From Cephalopachus bancanus (taxonomy: Eukaryota; Chordata; Mammalia; Primates; Tarsiidae): DNA of 64,000 nt. The stretch lies in contig JAPVLO010000400.1 of assembly GCA_027257055.1 (NCBI GenBank), positions 496,001-560,000 of the forward strand, read 5' to 3'. The notes beneath the pieces are model-generated. The model ran no database searches and was not told the origin of the DNA. It worked only from the letters and a program-made list of their open reading frames with translations. Below, piece by piece: positions 11,766-22,980 of the stretch (its first letter is position 1; each line of letters opens with the position of its first letter). A program made the position numbers and the translations under genes.

Positions 11766-12069
11766 GCTGCCAAGTAAAAGTGCTTTTTAAAAAAAGGCAC
11801 ACACACAAAAAAATGTTCTTCTAATTAAGGGCCAAGTCCATGAAATATTAACAGCATAGTGCCTAATTTCTCTACTATTCCAATTCTAGCTTTTATGCAT
11901 GAATAGTTTCCACATACTTTACTGCTTTAAAATTCAATGATATCAAAATTATTGCCTCTATCCCTCGATTATTGTCTGTCTCCCCTGGTACATTATAGAT
12001 TTGGGGGGTGCCCATGCAACCTCAACTGGAAATATTGGACTGTAAGGAATAAAAACTAGATCTTAATTT

Positions 12070-13070
12070 TTTTATCTAGGCCAAATTCACATAACATAAA
12101 ATTAACCATTTTAAATTGCACAGTTCAGTGGCACTTAGTACATTCACACTGTTGTGCAACCACACCTCTATGCAGCTCCAAAACATTTTCACCACCCCCC
12201 CAAAAGAAATCCCACGTCCATTAAGCAGCCACTTTCTTTTCTCCCCTTCTCCTATCCCCTGTATATATAGATTTATCATTTGGGATAATTTGGATAAACA
12301 GAATATTATAATATGTGACTGCTATGGCTTGGATATGGTTTTTTTGTCCCCAGCAAAACTTATATTGAAATCTGATCTCCAGTGTGACACTGTTGGGAGG
12401 TGGGGACTACTGGAGGCATACAGATCATGAGGATGGTTCATGAATAGCTTGGTGCCGTTCTTGCGGTAGTGAGAGAGTTCTTACTCCTGAGAGACTGGAT
12501 TGGTTCTCTGGGATGGATTAGTTTCTTTGAGAGTGGGTTGTTATAAAGTGAGATTCCTCTTCCTGTTTGATCTCACTTTCCACATGTCTGCTTCCCCTTT
12601 GATCTACACCATGTGATGACTCAGCATGAAAGCCCTTGCTAGAAACCAGTGCCATGCCCTTGAACTTCCCAGTCTACAGAACTGTGAGCTAAATAAACTT
12701 CTTTAAAAAAAAATTACTCAGTCTCAGGTATTCTGTTACAGCAACACAAAGCAGACTCAGACAGTAACCTTTTGCAATTAATTAGTTTGACTTAGCATAT
12801 GTTTTCAAGCTTTAGTCATGTTGTAGCAGGTATCAGCACATCACCCTTTTTAATAGCCGAGTAGTATCCTAATATATATATGCCATATTTTGCTTATTGA
12901 TTCATTTGTTGGTGGACACTTAAGTTGTTTCTACCTTTTGGTTATGAAGAATTGATGAATACTATGAATGCTATGCACATTTATGGGGAACTGGGTCATA
13001 TTCACCATTGTATTCTCAGGGCAGTAGGCCTGCAGTAAATATTTATTAAATAGTTGGATGTATGTTCGAA
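12070..13070 (+). repeat. L1 (L1M-type) 3' region, split by an LTR
   Basis: The left piece has 'ccaaattcacataacataaaattaaccatt' and 'cacagttcagtggca', a widespread L1M 3' sequence. The right piece (12764-13070) has 'cttagcatatgttttcaagc', 'catgttgtagcaggtatcag' and 'gagtagtatcc'. The LTR at 12320-12763 interrupts it. No reading frame survives. Confidence 0.65.
12320..12763 (+). mobile_element. MaLR-type (THE1/MST-like) solitary LTR
   Basis: Begins TGCTATGGCTTGGATATGG and ends CAGACTCAGACA, with 'gggaggtggggact', 'gatcatgagga', 'gtgagagagttctta', 'gaactgtgagctaaataaac' and 'cagtctcaggtattctgttacagcaacac' in order. GTGAC precedes it and GTAAC follows, which fits a 5-bp target duplication with one change. 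Confidence 0.8.
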
Positions 13071-13870
13071 AAATGCTTACAAAAAATACCAAGGTTATTG
13101 ATGTTAAGCTCTAAATTTAAAAGGTTATGTTACCTCCTCTCCAGCTTCAAGGAAATAGCTCACACTGTTGTGGTACTTGACAAATGCTATGGGTGCTGGG
13201 TGCTGACAGTGTGAATAGTGTGGGCAATAATAATGAAGAAAAAACCAGCAATGATATTTATTCTAGAACCAGTTCTGGTAGTGGTAGACTTCATAGAATC
13301 ATAGATACATTTACGGTGGTACAACTGGATAATTTTAAGACAGACAACCTATGTTTTAGATATTCCTCAGCTCCTGCAGAAATCCGGGAAAACTAAACAA
13401 GAAGTCTAATATTGGAAGAGAACTTCAGGTCAGTACCACACCTGCACAAAGGAGCATTGTAACTGCAGCCCCAGAACTCAGTGGGCTACATGCTAGGGCA
13501 CTGGAGCCACAAAGACACAGGCCTGCTGAGAGATGATGGGCATCGGGCTGGCTCTTTGGAGGGAAAGCAGCAAGCTGTCCTGGAGTAGGAGGGAAGAAGC
13601 TGTGAACAGAATACGGACAGGCCCTAGGAAAAGTACGAGGTGGTGGCATATCAAAGAACAATTGCATTGTAGGAAGAAAAATCGGTCATGCATTGACCTT
13701 TTCAGTGACACCTGAACAAATCGTCAGTAACTATTTTCCAGGTGTTTGTGTGAATATAAAGTACATCTCGGCTTATGATGCATTTTGAAGTATAATGAAT
13801 TGCACAGTTTTGTTGTTAGAGTGCCATTCAGGTTGTGTGGTATAAAGAGCTTGAAATAATCAGTGATCCC
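13071..13870. other. Unique sequence
   Basis: Nothing recognised. Open frames of 60-80 codons on both strands around 13,430-13,710 overlap each other and carry no motif. Confidence 0.45.
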
Positions 13871-13871
13871 A

Positions 13872-13990
13872 CATTCATTTATTCATTCATCCATCAAAGA
13901 CTTACAGGGTAATTATGGTGCTCAAGTCACCGGACTCAGTAGCATGAATGACTAAGAGGAGCTCACAGTCCATGGTGAGATGCGGTTTGG
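13872..13990 (+). repeat. L2/MIR-like fragment
   Basis: 'attcatttattcattcatcc', then 'gaatgactaagaggagctcacagtc', resembles the 'attcattcattcaacaaatatttattgag ... gagctcacagtct' series of L2. Short and diverged. Confidence 0.5.
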
Positions 13991-14287
13991 TCTTGGAGAC
14001 TGAATAGGAATTTACCAGAAGGGCATGGACTAAGGAGGAGAAGGCATAGGACTGAAAATCAAACTCAAGAACGACGGAGAGCTATGAGAGACAGACAAGG
14101 CTATTTTAAAATTCTGATGATGCAATTATTAATTGTAAAATATTTGTGATGCTCTATAGCTGGGAAATAAGTTGAAGAAAATGATTTTGAAGTAAAATGT
14201 CTTTTACTTGTAATTTATTAAGCAATAGTTACCTGCCAACATTCAAACATTCAAAAAGGAATCATGCTCAACAAAAAGCCCCATCTA

Positions 14288-14575
14288 AGCTGGGCTCGGT
14301 GGCTCAGCCTGTAATCCCACGCCTTTGGGAGGCTGAGGTGAGTGGATGGCCTGAGCCCGCGGGTTCGAGACCCGCCTGGGCAGCGAGACCTCATCTCTAC
14401 AATAAATCAAAAAAAAATTAGCTGGGAGTGGTAGCGCACGCCTATAGTTCCAGCTACTTGGAAGGCTGAGGCGGAAGGATAGCCGGAGCCCAGCAGGTCG
14501 AGGCTGCAGTGGCCGGGAGCGGCCACTGCACTCCAGTCTGGGCGACAGTGAGACTCCAACTCAAAAAAAAAAAAA
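14288..14575 (+). mobile_element. Alu element, short-linker subtype
   Basis: Flanked by AAAAAGCCCCATCTA at 14273-14287 and a two-mismatch copy from 14576. Carries CCTGGGCAGCGAGACC. Confidence 0.95.
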
Positions 14576-14819
14576 AAAAAGCCCCGTCCAACTGAAGCTG
14601 TAGCAGCCAGTCTTGGTAATCCCCGGCCCCTCACTGTCCCCGTGTGCAATGATTTCCTACTACCCACTTCATTCCTTTGGCTCTGTCTTCTCCATGGACT
14701 TCCTTCCTTCCATTCCTCACTTTCCTGAATACTTCCCAGTGTTTCCTGGGGACCTCATCACCAACAAACCATTTGCATTCAAATATTTGTCTCAGGGTCT
14801 GTTTCAGGAGGAATTCAAC

Positions 14820-15259
14820 TGTTGAGGTTTGAACGGTTTCTCCCCAAAAGATGTGTTGGGGTCCTAACCTCTCCCCACCGCCCCACCCTACATGTGCATG
14901 GGATCTTATCTGGAAATACCATCTTTGCAAATGTACTCAAGTTAAGATAAAGATGAAGTCATCCTGGATTAGGGGAGCCCCTAACCCAATATGATTGGAG
15001 TCCCTATAAAAAGAAGAGAAGAGACCTAGGCACGCAGGGAGAATGCCATGTGAAGATGAAGTCAGAGACTGGAGTGAACGGTCCACAAGCCAAAGGATGC
15101 CAAGGATTGCCGGGAGCCGCCAGAAACTGGGAGAGACACCCAGAAAGGAACCTCCCTCAAACCTCCAGATGGAGCCAATCCTGCTGATACCTGGGTAGAT
15201 TTGAGAACTGTGAGACAATGAATTATTGTTTTTTAAAGCCACCATAGGAAATGAATACA
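14820..15259 (+). mobile_element. MLT1-like MaLR solitary LTR
   Basis: Starts TGTTGAGGTTTGAACGG and ends 'aggaaatgaataca'. Internal words follow MLT1: 'ccaaaagatgtgttggggtcctaacc', 'tctttgcaaatgtactcaagttaagat', 'ccaatatgattgg', 'gccatgtgaagatgaag', 'gaactgtgagacaatgaatt'. A solo LTR with no internal region. Confidence 0.8.
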
Positions 15260-15771
15260 CCAACCTATGACAAAGTGAATATTCATTCTTCTGAATTTTC
15301 CAAGAGTCTGGGGCTCCTTGGCCATGTACTTTCTGAGTCCCTTATTGCAAGGTTCCAGATTATTCCTGCTCTGGAGTCAGACTGTGATGACCAGGGAGAT
15401 CAGGCAGAAGGAATGAAAGAAGGAGGACTCTGGAAATCTGAGAATCCTCCTGGGTAGGTAAAGTCATTTTAAAAAACAGTGTAATCAGATCTTACAAACA
15501 GAATTAGAAAAGCCTGATGCTCTGGAATATTTGCATATCTCTTCCCATACATGTTTACAAAGTCCTAGAGTCACATGTAACTGAACTTGTAAGTCTTTTA
15601 CGTGCTAAGGCATGTTGTTTGCCATTTTTAGATGGATCACAGCACTAACCAAATACTGGCACAAGATTGACTTGCATTAATTTATATAACTTTAAAACTT
15701 GTCTGCATCAACTTATGCATTCCAAACCTCTTTGCTGTTTACGTGTCTATTCCAATTTTCTTCTTCTTCTT
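15260..15771. other. Unique sequence
   Basis: Nothing recognised. Confidence 0.4.
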
Positions 15772-16081
15772 CTTTTTTTTCTCTTTTTGAGTTGGGGTCT
15801 CACCCTGTCACCCAGGCTGGAGTGCAATGACACAATCATGGCTCACTGTAGTCTCAAACTCTTAGGCTCAAGTGATCCTCCTTCCTTAGCCTCCTGAGTA
15901 GCTGGGAATACAAGGGTGCACCACCACACCCCACGACCGGATAATTTTTTTGATTTTTTTTGTAGAGGCGAGGTCTCGCTATATTGCCTAGGCTGGTCTC
16001 AAAACTCCGGGGCTCAAGCAATCCTCTCACCTCAGCATCCCAAAATTCTAGGAGTACAGGCATAAACCACCACACCCAGCC
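15772..16081 (-). mobile_element. Older AluJ-like element
   Basis: Reverse-oriented dimer with the ancestral 'gtcacccaggctggagtgcaat' and 'ggcataaaccaccacacccagcc' ends. It lacks the window's lineage-specific changes and has many private substitutions. Confidence 0.9.
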
Positions 16082-16994
16082 TTCTATTGCATTTTTGAAA
16101 AACAAAAACAATCAACGTGTACAATCACTGAGCTCTCTTGAAGAGTATCTCAATCCTTTATCAAAATCAAACTCCAGTTTTCAAAACTTCAAATGTTTTT
16201 ACCTTGTTTCATCCACCTTTATTGAGCCAGCTACCTCTTCACTAGCCTGCATGTCAGCCTGGCTCTATAAAAGGTAAATCCACACTTAAGCATTTGACCT
16301 TGAGCCTGGATGATGGAGGGAGACAGGAAAATAAGCACAGCCTGATAAAGGCTGCAAACCCACTCCTGAGGCTGGGGGAGATGCGTCCTGTATCCTTGGT
16401 TACCTTGCATCTTCCTCCTGGATTTTCATGCCTTAGGCCAGAGTCATCGGACAGGTACCCACAGCAAACCCCAGTGTGGGCCTAGAGCTGAAAGTGGCCA
16501 CACCAATTTGGAAGTCTCTTTTAAGGATTTGATCCAGCCATTCTGCGAGCTGGGGTTGCCATGGTAACTCCCCGGGGGGTGCATTTTCAACTAGCTGGAG
16601 CATACCAACACTTGGAGATAGTCGGTTAAAAAAAAATTCTATCTTGACAAATAGTTGGTGTTTTAATTTGAGTCAGAGTCAGAAACCCCGCCTGCAGCTC
16701 TGAGAGATCCTTTGAGCAGGAACATGCCAGTGATCAAAGTAATCAGTGATGTCTGTAATCAGATTTCCAATGAGGGAGAGGAGGGCACAAAACCCTTTTT
16801 GGGGAGAACTCTCCTTAAGAAAGCAGCCCAGTCAGGCTAAGTACTCTGTAAGTGCTGTTAAGAACAATCAATAATGTTGCTTTTAGAAAGAAAGACCAAT
16901 ACTCTCTTTATTTTACTCACTTATTCATTCACCCTTCCATCTCCCTTCTAGAATCTTCTTTTTCTCTTTCCAACTTCTTTTTCTCTTAGGTAAT
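16082..16994. other. Unique sequence
   Basis: No repeat or gene recognised. Confidence 0.4.
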
Positions 16995-17520
16995 ATATCA
17001 TTGTGGATTTTGGATTCATTTGAACATGGAATTCAATTCCAGTTGGGTGATCTTGCTACCTAACCTCTCTGGGCCACAATTTTCTTATCTGTTCAACAGA
17101 GATAATACAGCTGGGCTAGGTGGCTCAGCCTGTAATCCCGAGCTTTGGGAGGCTGAGGTGAGTGGATTGCCTGAGCCTGAGGGTTCCAGACCCGCCTGGG
17201 CAACTTGGCGAGCCCTCATCTCTACAATAAATCAAAAAATTAGCCGGGTGTGGTAGCACACGCCTGTAGTTGCAGCTACTTGGAAGGCTGAGGCGGAAGG
17301 ATCGCTGGAGCCCAGCAGGTCGAGGCTGCGGTGGCCGGGAGCGGCCACTGCACTCCAGTCTGGGCAACAGAGTGAGACTCCAACTCAAAAAAAAAAAAAA
17401 AAATAGAGTTAATACTACTTACAGTTGAGGATACTTGCAAACAGTAAATGAATGGCATCTGTAAACTGCTTAGCACAAAAGGAACACAGTGCTACCCAAT
17501 CAGCGTTGGCTCCTTCCCCT
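16995..17520 (+). repeat. MIR SINE split by an Alu
   Basis: The left part has 'ttcaattccagttgggtgatc', 'cctaacctctctgggccacaattttcttatctg' and 'agataataca'. The right part (17405-17520) has 'gttaatactacttacag' and 'ctgcttagcacaaaaggaacacagtg'. Together they follow the forward MIR consensus. Confidence 0.7.
17108..17403 (+). mobile_element. Alu element inside MIR
   Basis: Full-length main-lineage copy with the long GCAACTTGGCGAG linker and a pure A tail. Likely duplication of about 10 bp around 'agataataca'/'agttaatac', imperfect. Confidence 0.95.
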
Positions 17521-17639
17521 TGTATAACTTTTCTTTCATAGTCTTTGTATAAAGAAGAGTGACTATAAATTAGAGATAAACATGTCATTGCTATCGTTCT
17601 GTGGGTGTTTGGCAGCAATTAAAGGATTAGTTAGTGGTT

Positions 17640-17910
17640 ACCGTTCAAATGGAGGAGAAACTCACAGGAGAGGGCACAATATCCTCCCCACTGAGTTGGA
17701 ATGGTATGAGCAGAAATAGCAATTAGTCAAAAAAATCCTGCTACAACCATGTGTGTGAATCTAGAGTGCTAGAAACAGGGGTGGAAAGAAGGGCAAAAGT
17801 GTCACAAATAGCATATATGAATGCACTTAATGCCACTGAACGGTACACTTAAAAATGATTAAGGTGTAAATTTCACGTTATGTATATTTTAACACAAATT
17901 TTTTTAAAGT
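17640..17910 (+). repeat. L1M-type 3' end fragment
   Basis: 'ccactgaacggtacacttaaaaatgattaaggtg', then 'cacgttatgtatattttaacaca', is a familiar L1M 3' terminus. The run of T/A after it is probably the decayed tail. Confidence 0.65.
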
Positions 17911-18069
17911 GTCACAAGTGGTTTCCTGAAGATTTTATTCCAGATGAAATAATAATGATAATAAATACAGAATGCAATTAGTGCATTAAACTAAGAAATA
18001 AATGCATTTAGGTTTTTCTTGAATAACAACAGAAAATAAAAGGCACTTTAAAGTTTGAAAACCCAGTAC

Positions 18070-18361
18070 AAAGTCGGGCTCGGTGGCTCAGCCTGTAATT
18101 CCAGCGCTTTGGGAGGCCGAGATGAGTGGGTTGCCCTAGCCCGAAGGTTCGAGACCCGCCTGGGCAACTTGGCGAGACCGCGTCTCTACAATAAATCAAA
18201 AATTAGCCAAGCATGGTAGCGCGTGCCTGTAGTTCCAGCTTCTTGGAAGGCTGAGGCAGAAGGATCGCCGGAGCCCAGCAGGTCGAGGCTGCAGTGGCTG
18301 GGAGCATGCCACTACACTCCAGTCTGGGCGACAGTGAGACTCTAACTCAAAAAAAGAAAAA
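18070..18361 (+). mobile_element. Alu element with exact target duplication
   Basis: Flanked by GAAAACCCAGTAC at 18057-18069 and 18362-18374, an exact 13-bp duplication. Uses the long GCAACTTGGCGAG linker and the CCAGCGCTTTGGG variant. Confidence 0.97.
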
Positions 18362-18374
18362 GAAAACCCAGTAC

Positions 18375-18699
18375 GAGAATGAGAAGTCATTAAATCCCAC
18401 AGGTCACAAACTTTTCTAATCCCCTTGAACAGGATTTTATGCACACATGACACTAGCAAAGCTTCAGGCTACCTTTAAAACGTCAACATTTGACTTTCTT
18501 TCTAAATGTGTCCATATTTTACCCCCGAAAGTAAATTAATGTCCACAGACCGGCAGAGTCGTTAGACAACTGTGTCTTGCTGGAAAATATTTGAACGCTT
18601 CTGGCTTACGCTACCCAGGGAACGCAGTCCCCTCCTAGGAGAGGGATACTTCTCTCCCACAGGATGGGCCCTTGAGAGGCACAAGGTCCTGGACTTCTC
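18375..18699. other. Unique sequence
   Basis: Nothing recognised. Confidence 0.4.
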
Positions 18700-18780
18700 T
18701 TTGATGGGAGACTTTTTATTACTGACTCAATCTCATTACTCATTTTACTGGTCTATTCAGGTCTTCTATTCATGGTTGAA

Positions 18781-19085
18781 TCGTTTTTTGTTTTTGTTTT
18801 TGTTTTTTGAGTTGGAGTCTTACTCCGTCGCCAGACTGGAGTGCAGTGGCCGCTCCCAGCCACCGCAGCCTCGACCTGCTGGGCTCCGGCAATCCTTCCA
18901 CCTCAGCCTTCCAAGTAGCCAGAACTACAGGTGCACGCTACCATGCTCGGCTAATTTTTGATTTATTGTTGAGACGAGGTCTCACCAAGTTGCCCAGGCG
19001 GGTCTCGAATCCGTGGGCTCAGGCAATCCACTCACCTCGGCCTCCCAAAGTGCTGGGATTACAGGCTGAGCCACCGAGCCCAACC
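18781..19085 (-). mobile_element. Alu element in L1
   Basis: Flanked by exact CATGGTTGAA at 18771-18780 and 19086-19095. Main lineage, with a (TTTTTG)n tail. Confidence 0.96.
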
Positions 19086-19742
19086 CATGGTTGAACCTTG
19101 GTAGGCTATATGTGTCCAGGAATTTACCCATTTATTCTAGGTTTCCCAATTGGTTAGAGTATAATTGTTCATAATAGTCTCTAATTATCCTTTCTATTTC
19201 TGTGGTATCAGTTGTAATGTCTCTTTTTTACTCTCCGATTTTATTTGAATTATTGGTCGATCTTTTCTTCTTAGCCTAGCTAAAAGTTTGTCTGTTTTGT
19301 TATATATTTTCAAAGGAACAACTCTGTTTTGTTGATGTTTTGCATCATTTATTTTGTCTCTATCTTGATCATTCCTGCTCTGATCTTTATTTATTTTTTC
19401 CTTCTACTAATTTTGAGTTTAGGTTGTTCTTGTTTTTCTAATTCCTTGAGGTATGACATCAGGTTGTTTGAGCTCTTTCTGCTGTTTTGATGTACACATT
19501 TTTTGCTAAATACCTCCATCTTAGAACTGATTTTACTGTATACTATAGGTTTGGGTATGTTGTTTGTCTATTTTTATTTGTCTCAATACAATAAAAAAAT
19601 TTTTTAAATGTCTTTATTGATCCATTGGTTGTTCAGGAGCATGCTGTTTAATTTTCACATATTTGTGTAGTTTCCAAAGTTCCTCCTGTTACTTATTTCT
19701 AGTTTTATTTCATTGTGGTACAAATAAAAACATTTGCTATGA

Positions 19743-20037
19743 GCGGGGCTCGGTGGCTCGGCCTGTAATCCTGCGCCTTTGGGAGGCTGAGGTGAGTGGA
19801 TTGCCTGAGCCCACGGGTTCGGGACCCGCCTGGGCAGCTTGGTGAGACCTCATCTCTACAATAAATCAAAAATTAGCCAGGCGTGGTAGCGCACACCTGT
19901 AGTTCCAGCTGCTGGGAAGGCTGAGGTGGAAGGATCGCCGCAGCCCAGCAGCTGGTCGAGGCTGCAGTGGCCGGGAGCGGCCACTGCACTCCAGTCTGGG
20001 TGACAGAGTGAGACTCCAACTCAAAAAAAAAAAAAAA
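19743..20037 (+). mobile_element. Alu element in L1
   Basis: Duplication AACA(T/C)TTGCTATGA surrounds it with one mismatch. A small insertion, CAGCTGGTCGAGG in place of CAGGTCGAGG, lies in the right arm. Confidence 0.95.
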
Positions 20038-20290
20038 ACAACACTTGCTATGATTTAGATTTTTAAAAATTTTTTAAGCCTTGATTTGCAGACTAACCTA
20101 TGCTCTAATTTGGAGAATGTTCTATGGGCTGTTGAGAAGAGTGTGTATTCCAACGTTGTTGAATGGAGAGTTCTGTAAATATCTGCTAGTTCCATTTGGT
20201 CTAGAATCCAGTTTAACTCTGATGCTTCTTTGTTGATTTTCTATCTAGATGATTTGTCCATTGCTCAAAGTGGGATTCTATTTTATTCAT

Positions 20291-20576
20291 CTTTTTTGAG
20301 TCAGAGTCTTACTCTGTCACCCAGATTGGAGTACAGTGGTGTGATCACGGCTTACTGCAGCCTTGACCTCTTGGGCTCAGACAATTCTTCCACCTTAGCC
20401 TCCTGAGTAACTGGGATTACAGATGCATACCACTATACCCGGCTAACTTTTTTTTTTTTTTGAGCGAGAGATCTCACTATGCTCCCCAGGCTGGTCTTGA
20501 ACTCCTGGGCTCAAGCAATTCTCTCACCTCAGCCTCCCAAAATGCTGATATTACTGGTGTAAACCACTGTGCCTGG
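20291..20576 (-). mobile_element. Older AluJ-like element in L1
   Basis: Ancestral-type wording ('gatcacggcttactgcagccttgacc') without the lineage changes. It sits in the same L1 fragment. Confidence 0.9.
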
Positions 20577-20820
20577 TCTGGAAAGTGGAATTTTTAAAGT
20601 TCCCTACTATTACTGTACTGCAGTATATCGCCCACCTTAGATTTATTAAATATTTCATTTTACATATTTAGGTGTCGATGTTGGATATTTATAACCATTA
20701 TATTATCTTACTATATTGACCCTTTCATCACTATATAATGGCCTTCTTTGTCTCTTTATAGTTTTGTGCTTAAATTCCATTTTATCTGATGTTAGTATAG
20801 CTACTCCTGCCCTTTTTTGT

Positions 20821-21334
20821 TTCCATTTGAAATGTTTTGTTTTAAGGATGGCTTGAAAGGTAGTTGTATTAAATTACCACTTAAAATGGCAAATGCAGTA
20901 AATTATTTAATAAATCTTCCACTGCTGGGTTTGGGTTTTTGTTTTCTTCAAATGAAAAATGAAAAAAAAGCAATTTCAGCAAGACACTGCTGGATGTTTT
21001 TCAAGCCTGTGGAGTTTCACTCCCAGCTTTATCCCCAGAAAAAAAGCATGTCAATCATGGAACTGAAAGGAGTTGAGAGGAGGAAGAGCTTTCCAGGGAG
21101 CTCTGATCCAAGGCATGAGGACAGATGCCAGCAGTCACCAGGTGGATTCTGCTATTCTGGAAGTGAATGAAGCTAGGCACCATGTGCCAGAGGTATGAGA
21201 CCACTCATCAGTCAAAGAAAGGGGCATGACACACTGACCCTACATGACACAGATGAGCTTGTCCCTGACACCTGACTCATGGGCCTCCTTTAAGGGGGGA
21301 AGGAATAGAATTTTTCAAGCTCCTTATACATAAC
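20821..21334. other. Unique sequence
   Basis: A 117-codon open frame runs 20,817-21,170 but starts in L1-derived DNA and shows no motif. I do not regard it as a gene. Confidence 0.45.
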
Positions 21335-21470
21335 AAGTGCTTTATGTTCCTTGTCTTTCTGAGTCTTTGCATCAATCCTGTGTTGTAGGTACACCTCTGC
21401 CCATCTACTACAGGTGGAAGATGGCTCAGAGCAAGTAAATAACTCACTGGAGTTGACTCAGATGTTAAAA
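21335..21470 (-). repeat. MIR-like fragment
   Basis: 'acaagtgctttatgttcc', 'gcatcaatcctgtgttgtaggta' and 'aggtggaagatggctcagagcaagtaaataact' resemble reversed MIR. Confidence 0.5.
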
Positions 21471-21633
21471 CAGGGGGCCAGTAGGACTCCAGAGCCCTGC
21501 CTGCTTCTGTCACACAGCAAGCCTGATTCAGCCACCTCAGAGGAGAAATCATAGCAGCTATTGATAAGGAGGTTTCTCCAGTTTGGATGGAACAAAGGGA
21601 AGTTGGAAAGCAGCAATGAAATATAGTGCTGCT

Positions 21634-21701
21634 AAACCAATCAACCAACCAACCAACCAACCAACCAACCAACCAACCAATCAATCAACCAGCCAACCAA
21701 T
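21634..21701. repeat. (AACC)n tetranucleotide microsatellite
   Basis: About 13 consecutive CCAA units with a few CAAT and CAGC variants near the right end. The repeat is unusually regular in the centre. Confidence 0.97.
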
Positions 21702-21984
21702 TGAGGCCAAGTCCTGATGGCTTTGAGTGCCAGGATGAGGCTTATTGCCTTTGTTGAATAATTAATAGGGAGCCAATGAGAATCTGTGAGGAAGGCTGCA
21801 TTTGTATCAGATCTTTAGAAAGATTCTTTGCACAGCAATCTGGGGACAAACAAAGTGTCAGTGGTTTGGTTGTAATGTAGGCTTCAGAGTTTGGGCTATC
21901 TTTGTTTTCTGAACAGGTATACTTCCTTTCTGTGTCACACCTCCTTCCTTTTATGGAAGGAGGCATCAGAGTGAGCTGGTCACA

Positions 21985-22150
21985 AGCTCTACCAGCCTGC
22001 TTCTGTTGCTGTGTGATTTGGGGCAAATTACTTTCTCTTTCTGTGCTTAGGTTTTTCTTCTACAAGATGGGTATCATAATATAGGAGGAAAAAAGTGATT
22101 TAACCGTTAGCAGAGTATTACACATCTATAAATGACAGCCATTATTATCA
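21985..22150 (+). repeat. MIR SINE fragment
   Basis: 'gctgtgtgatttggggcaaattactttctctttctgtgcttagg', interrupted by no gap, then 'acaagatgggtatcataata' and 'gccattattatcactatta' follow the forward MIR order. Confidence 0.7.
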
Positions 22151-22439
22151 CTATTAGGAATGGAGAAAAGCACTTTGCTCTTTCAATATACCCTGGCAAA
22201 CAGGTCTGACCAGAGCCAAAACTGTGAAGTGAGTGAAATTAATATTTGATCCCCTTTCATCTCTAATTCCCATATCCTAAGCTCCAAAGATCAATGATTA
22301 TGTTGTAACTCATTTGATGGCAAAACCTGGCCTGAAGTCAGGGAGGCTAATTATAGGCTTTCTCTTACTTAGTGTGAAGACTCACACACTTTGCTGTTGA
22401 ATTGTTCACTGATTGCTGATGGGAAGGTAAGCTGTGGTG

Positions 22440-22900
22440 TCCAGCTGTTTCACCAAACACTAATTTAGAAGTTGGTGTTTTTAAGATGTGATTAACATCT
22501 ACAATCAATTGACTTTTTTTTTTTTTTTTTTTTTGAGTTGGAGTCTCACTCTGTCACCCAGACTGGAGTGCAGCGGCCGCTCCCAGCCACTGCAGCCTCG
22601 ACTTGCTGGGCTCCGGCGATCCTTCCGCCTCAGCCTTCCAAGTAGCCAGAACTACAGGTGCGTACTACCACGCCCAGCTAATTTTTTTGATTTTTTGTAG
22701 AGATGAGGTCTCGCCAAGTTGCCCAGGTGGGTCTCGAACCCGCGGGCTCAGGCAATTCACTCACCTCGGTCTCCCAAAGCAAGGGATTACAGGCTGAGCC
22801 ACTGCCGCTAATCAGCCTAATCAGTTGACTTTGAGTAAAAGAGATTACCCTTTTCTTTGTGGGAGGTCGCTTGAATTAGTTTACTAGGGCTGCGTAACAA
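22440..22900 (+). repeat. Fragment of the 'TGTAATGGTTA...CCTGACTAACACA' repeat, split by an Alu
   Basis: 'aagatgtgattaacatctacaatc' before the Alu and 'gactttgagtaaaagagattaccc' after it match the middle of the repeat seen intact at 34784-35565. Family name not resolved. Confidence 0.55.
22514..22805 (-). mobile_element. Alu element
   Basis: Reverse-oriented main-lineage copy with a pure T run at its start. 'caatcaattgac' precedes it and 'taatcagttgac' follows after 13 extra bases. The duplication is therefore imperfect. Confidence 0.93.
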
Positions 22901-22980
22901 TCAGTTAACTTTAAGTAAAGGAAATTGCTCATTATTTATGAGTGGGCTCTTGTATTAGTTTGCTAGGGTTGTCATAACAC
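22821..22980. repeat. Two-copy tandem duplication, 80-bp period
   Basis: Copy 1 starts TCAGTTGACTTTGAGTAAA at 22821. Copy 2 starts TCAGTTAACTTTAAGTAAA at 22901. Both later contain 'attagttt(a/g)ctagggt/c'. The copies are clearly diverged, so the duplication is old. Confidence 0.8.

Larger units (their letters stand above)
18700..20820 (-). mobile_element. L1 LINE ORF2 fragment, antisense
   Basis: Plus-strand text such as 'caggtcttctattcatggttg', 'ttatttgaattattggtcg', 'attccttgaggtatgacatc', 'cattggttgttcaggagcatg', 'agaatgttctatgggctg' and 'tatttagctactcctgccc'-type wording is L1 ORF2 read on the reverse strand. ORF2 normally encodes the endonuclease and reverse transcriptase. Here the frame is broken throughout and three Alus are inserted, so it is dead. 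Confidence 0.85.

Noticed and set aside
18572..18961. 129-codon plus-strand open frame, with many similar frames reading R-L-E-C-S-G-R-S-type text across the window
   Set aside because: The second half is translated reverse-strand Alu. The same peptide recurs at every Alu of that orientation and is not a protein family.
20817..21170. 117-codon frame after the antisense L1
   Set aside because: It starts in L1-derived text, and no conserved motif follows.
21634..21701. Regular repeat that might look like a CRISPR array
   Set aside because: It is a 4-bp microsatellite in primate DNA with no spacers or cas genes.
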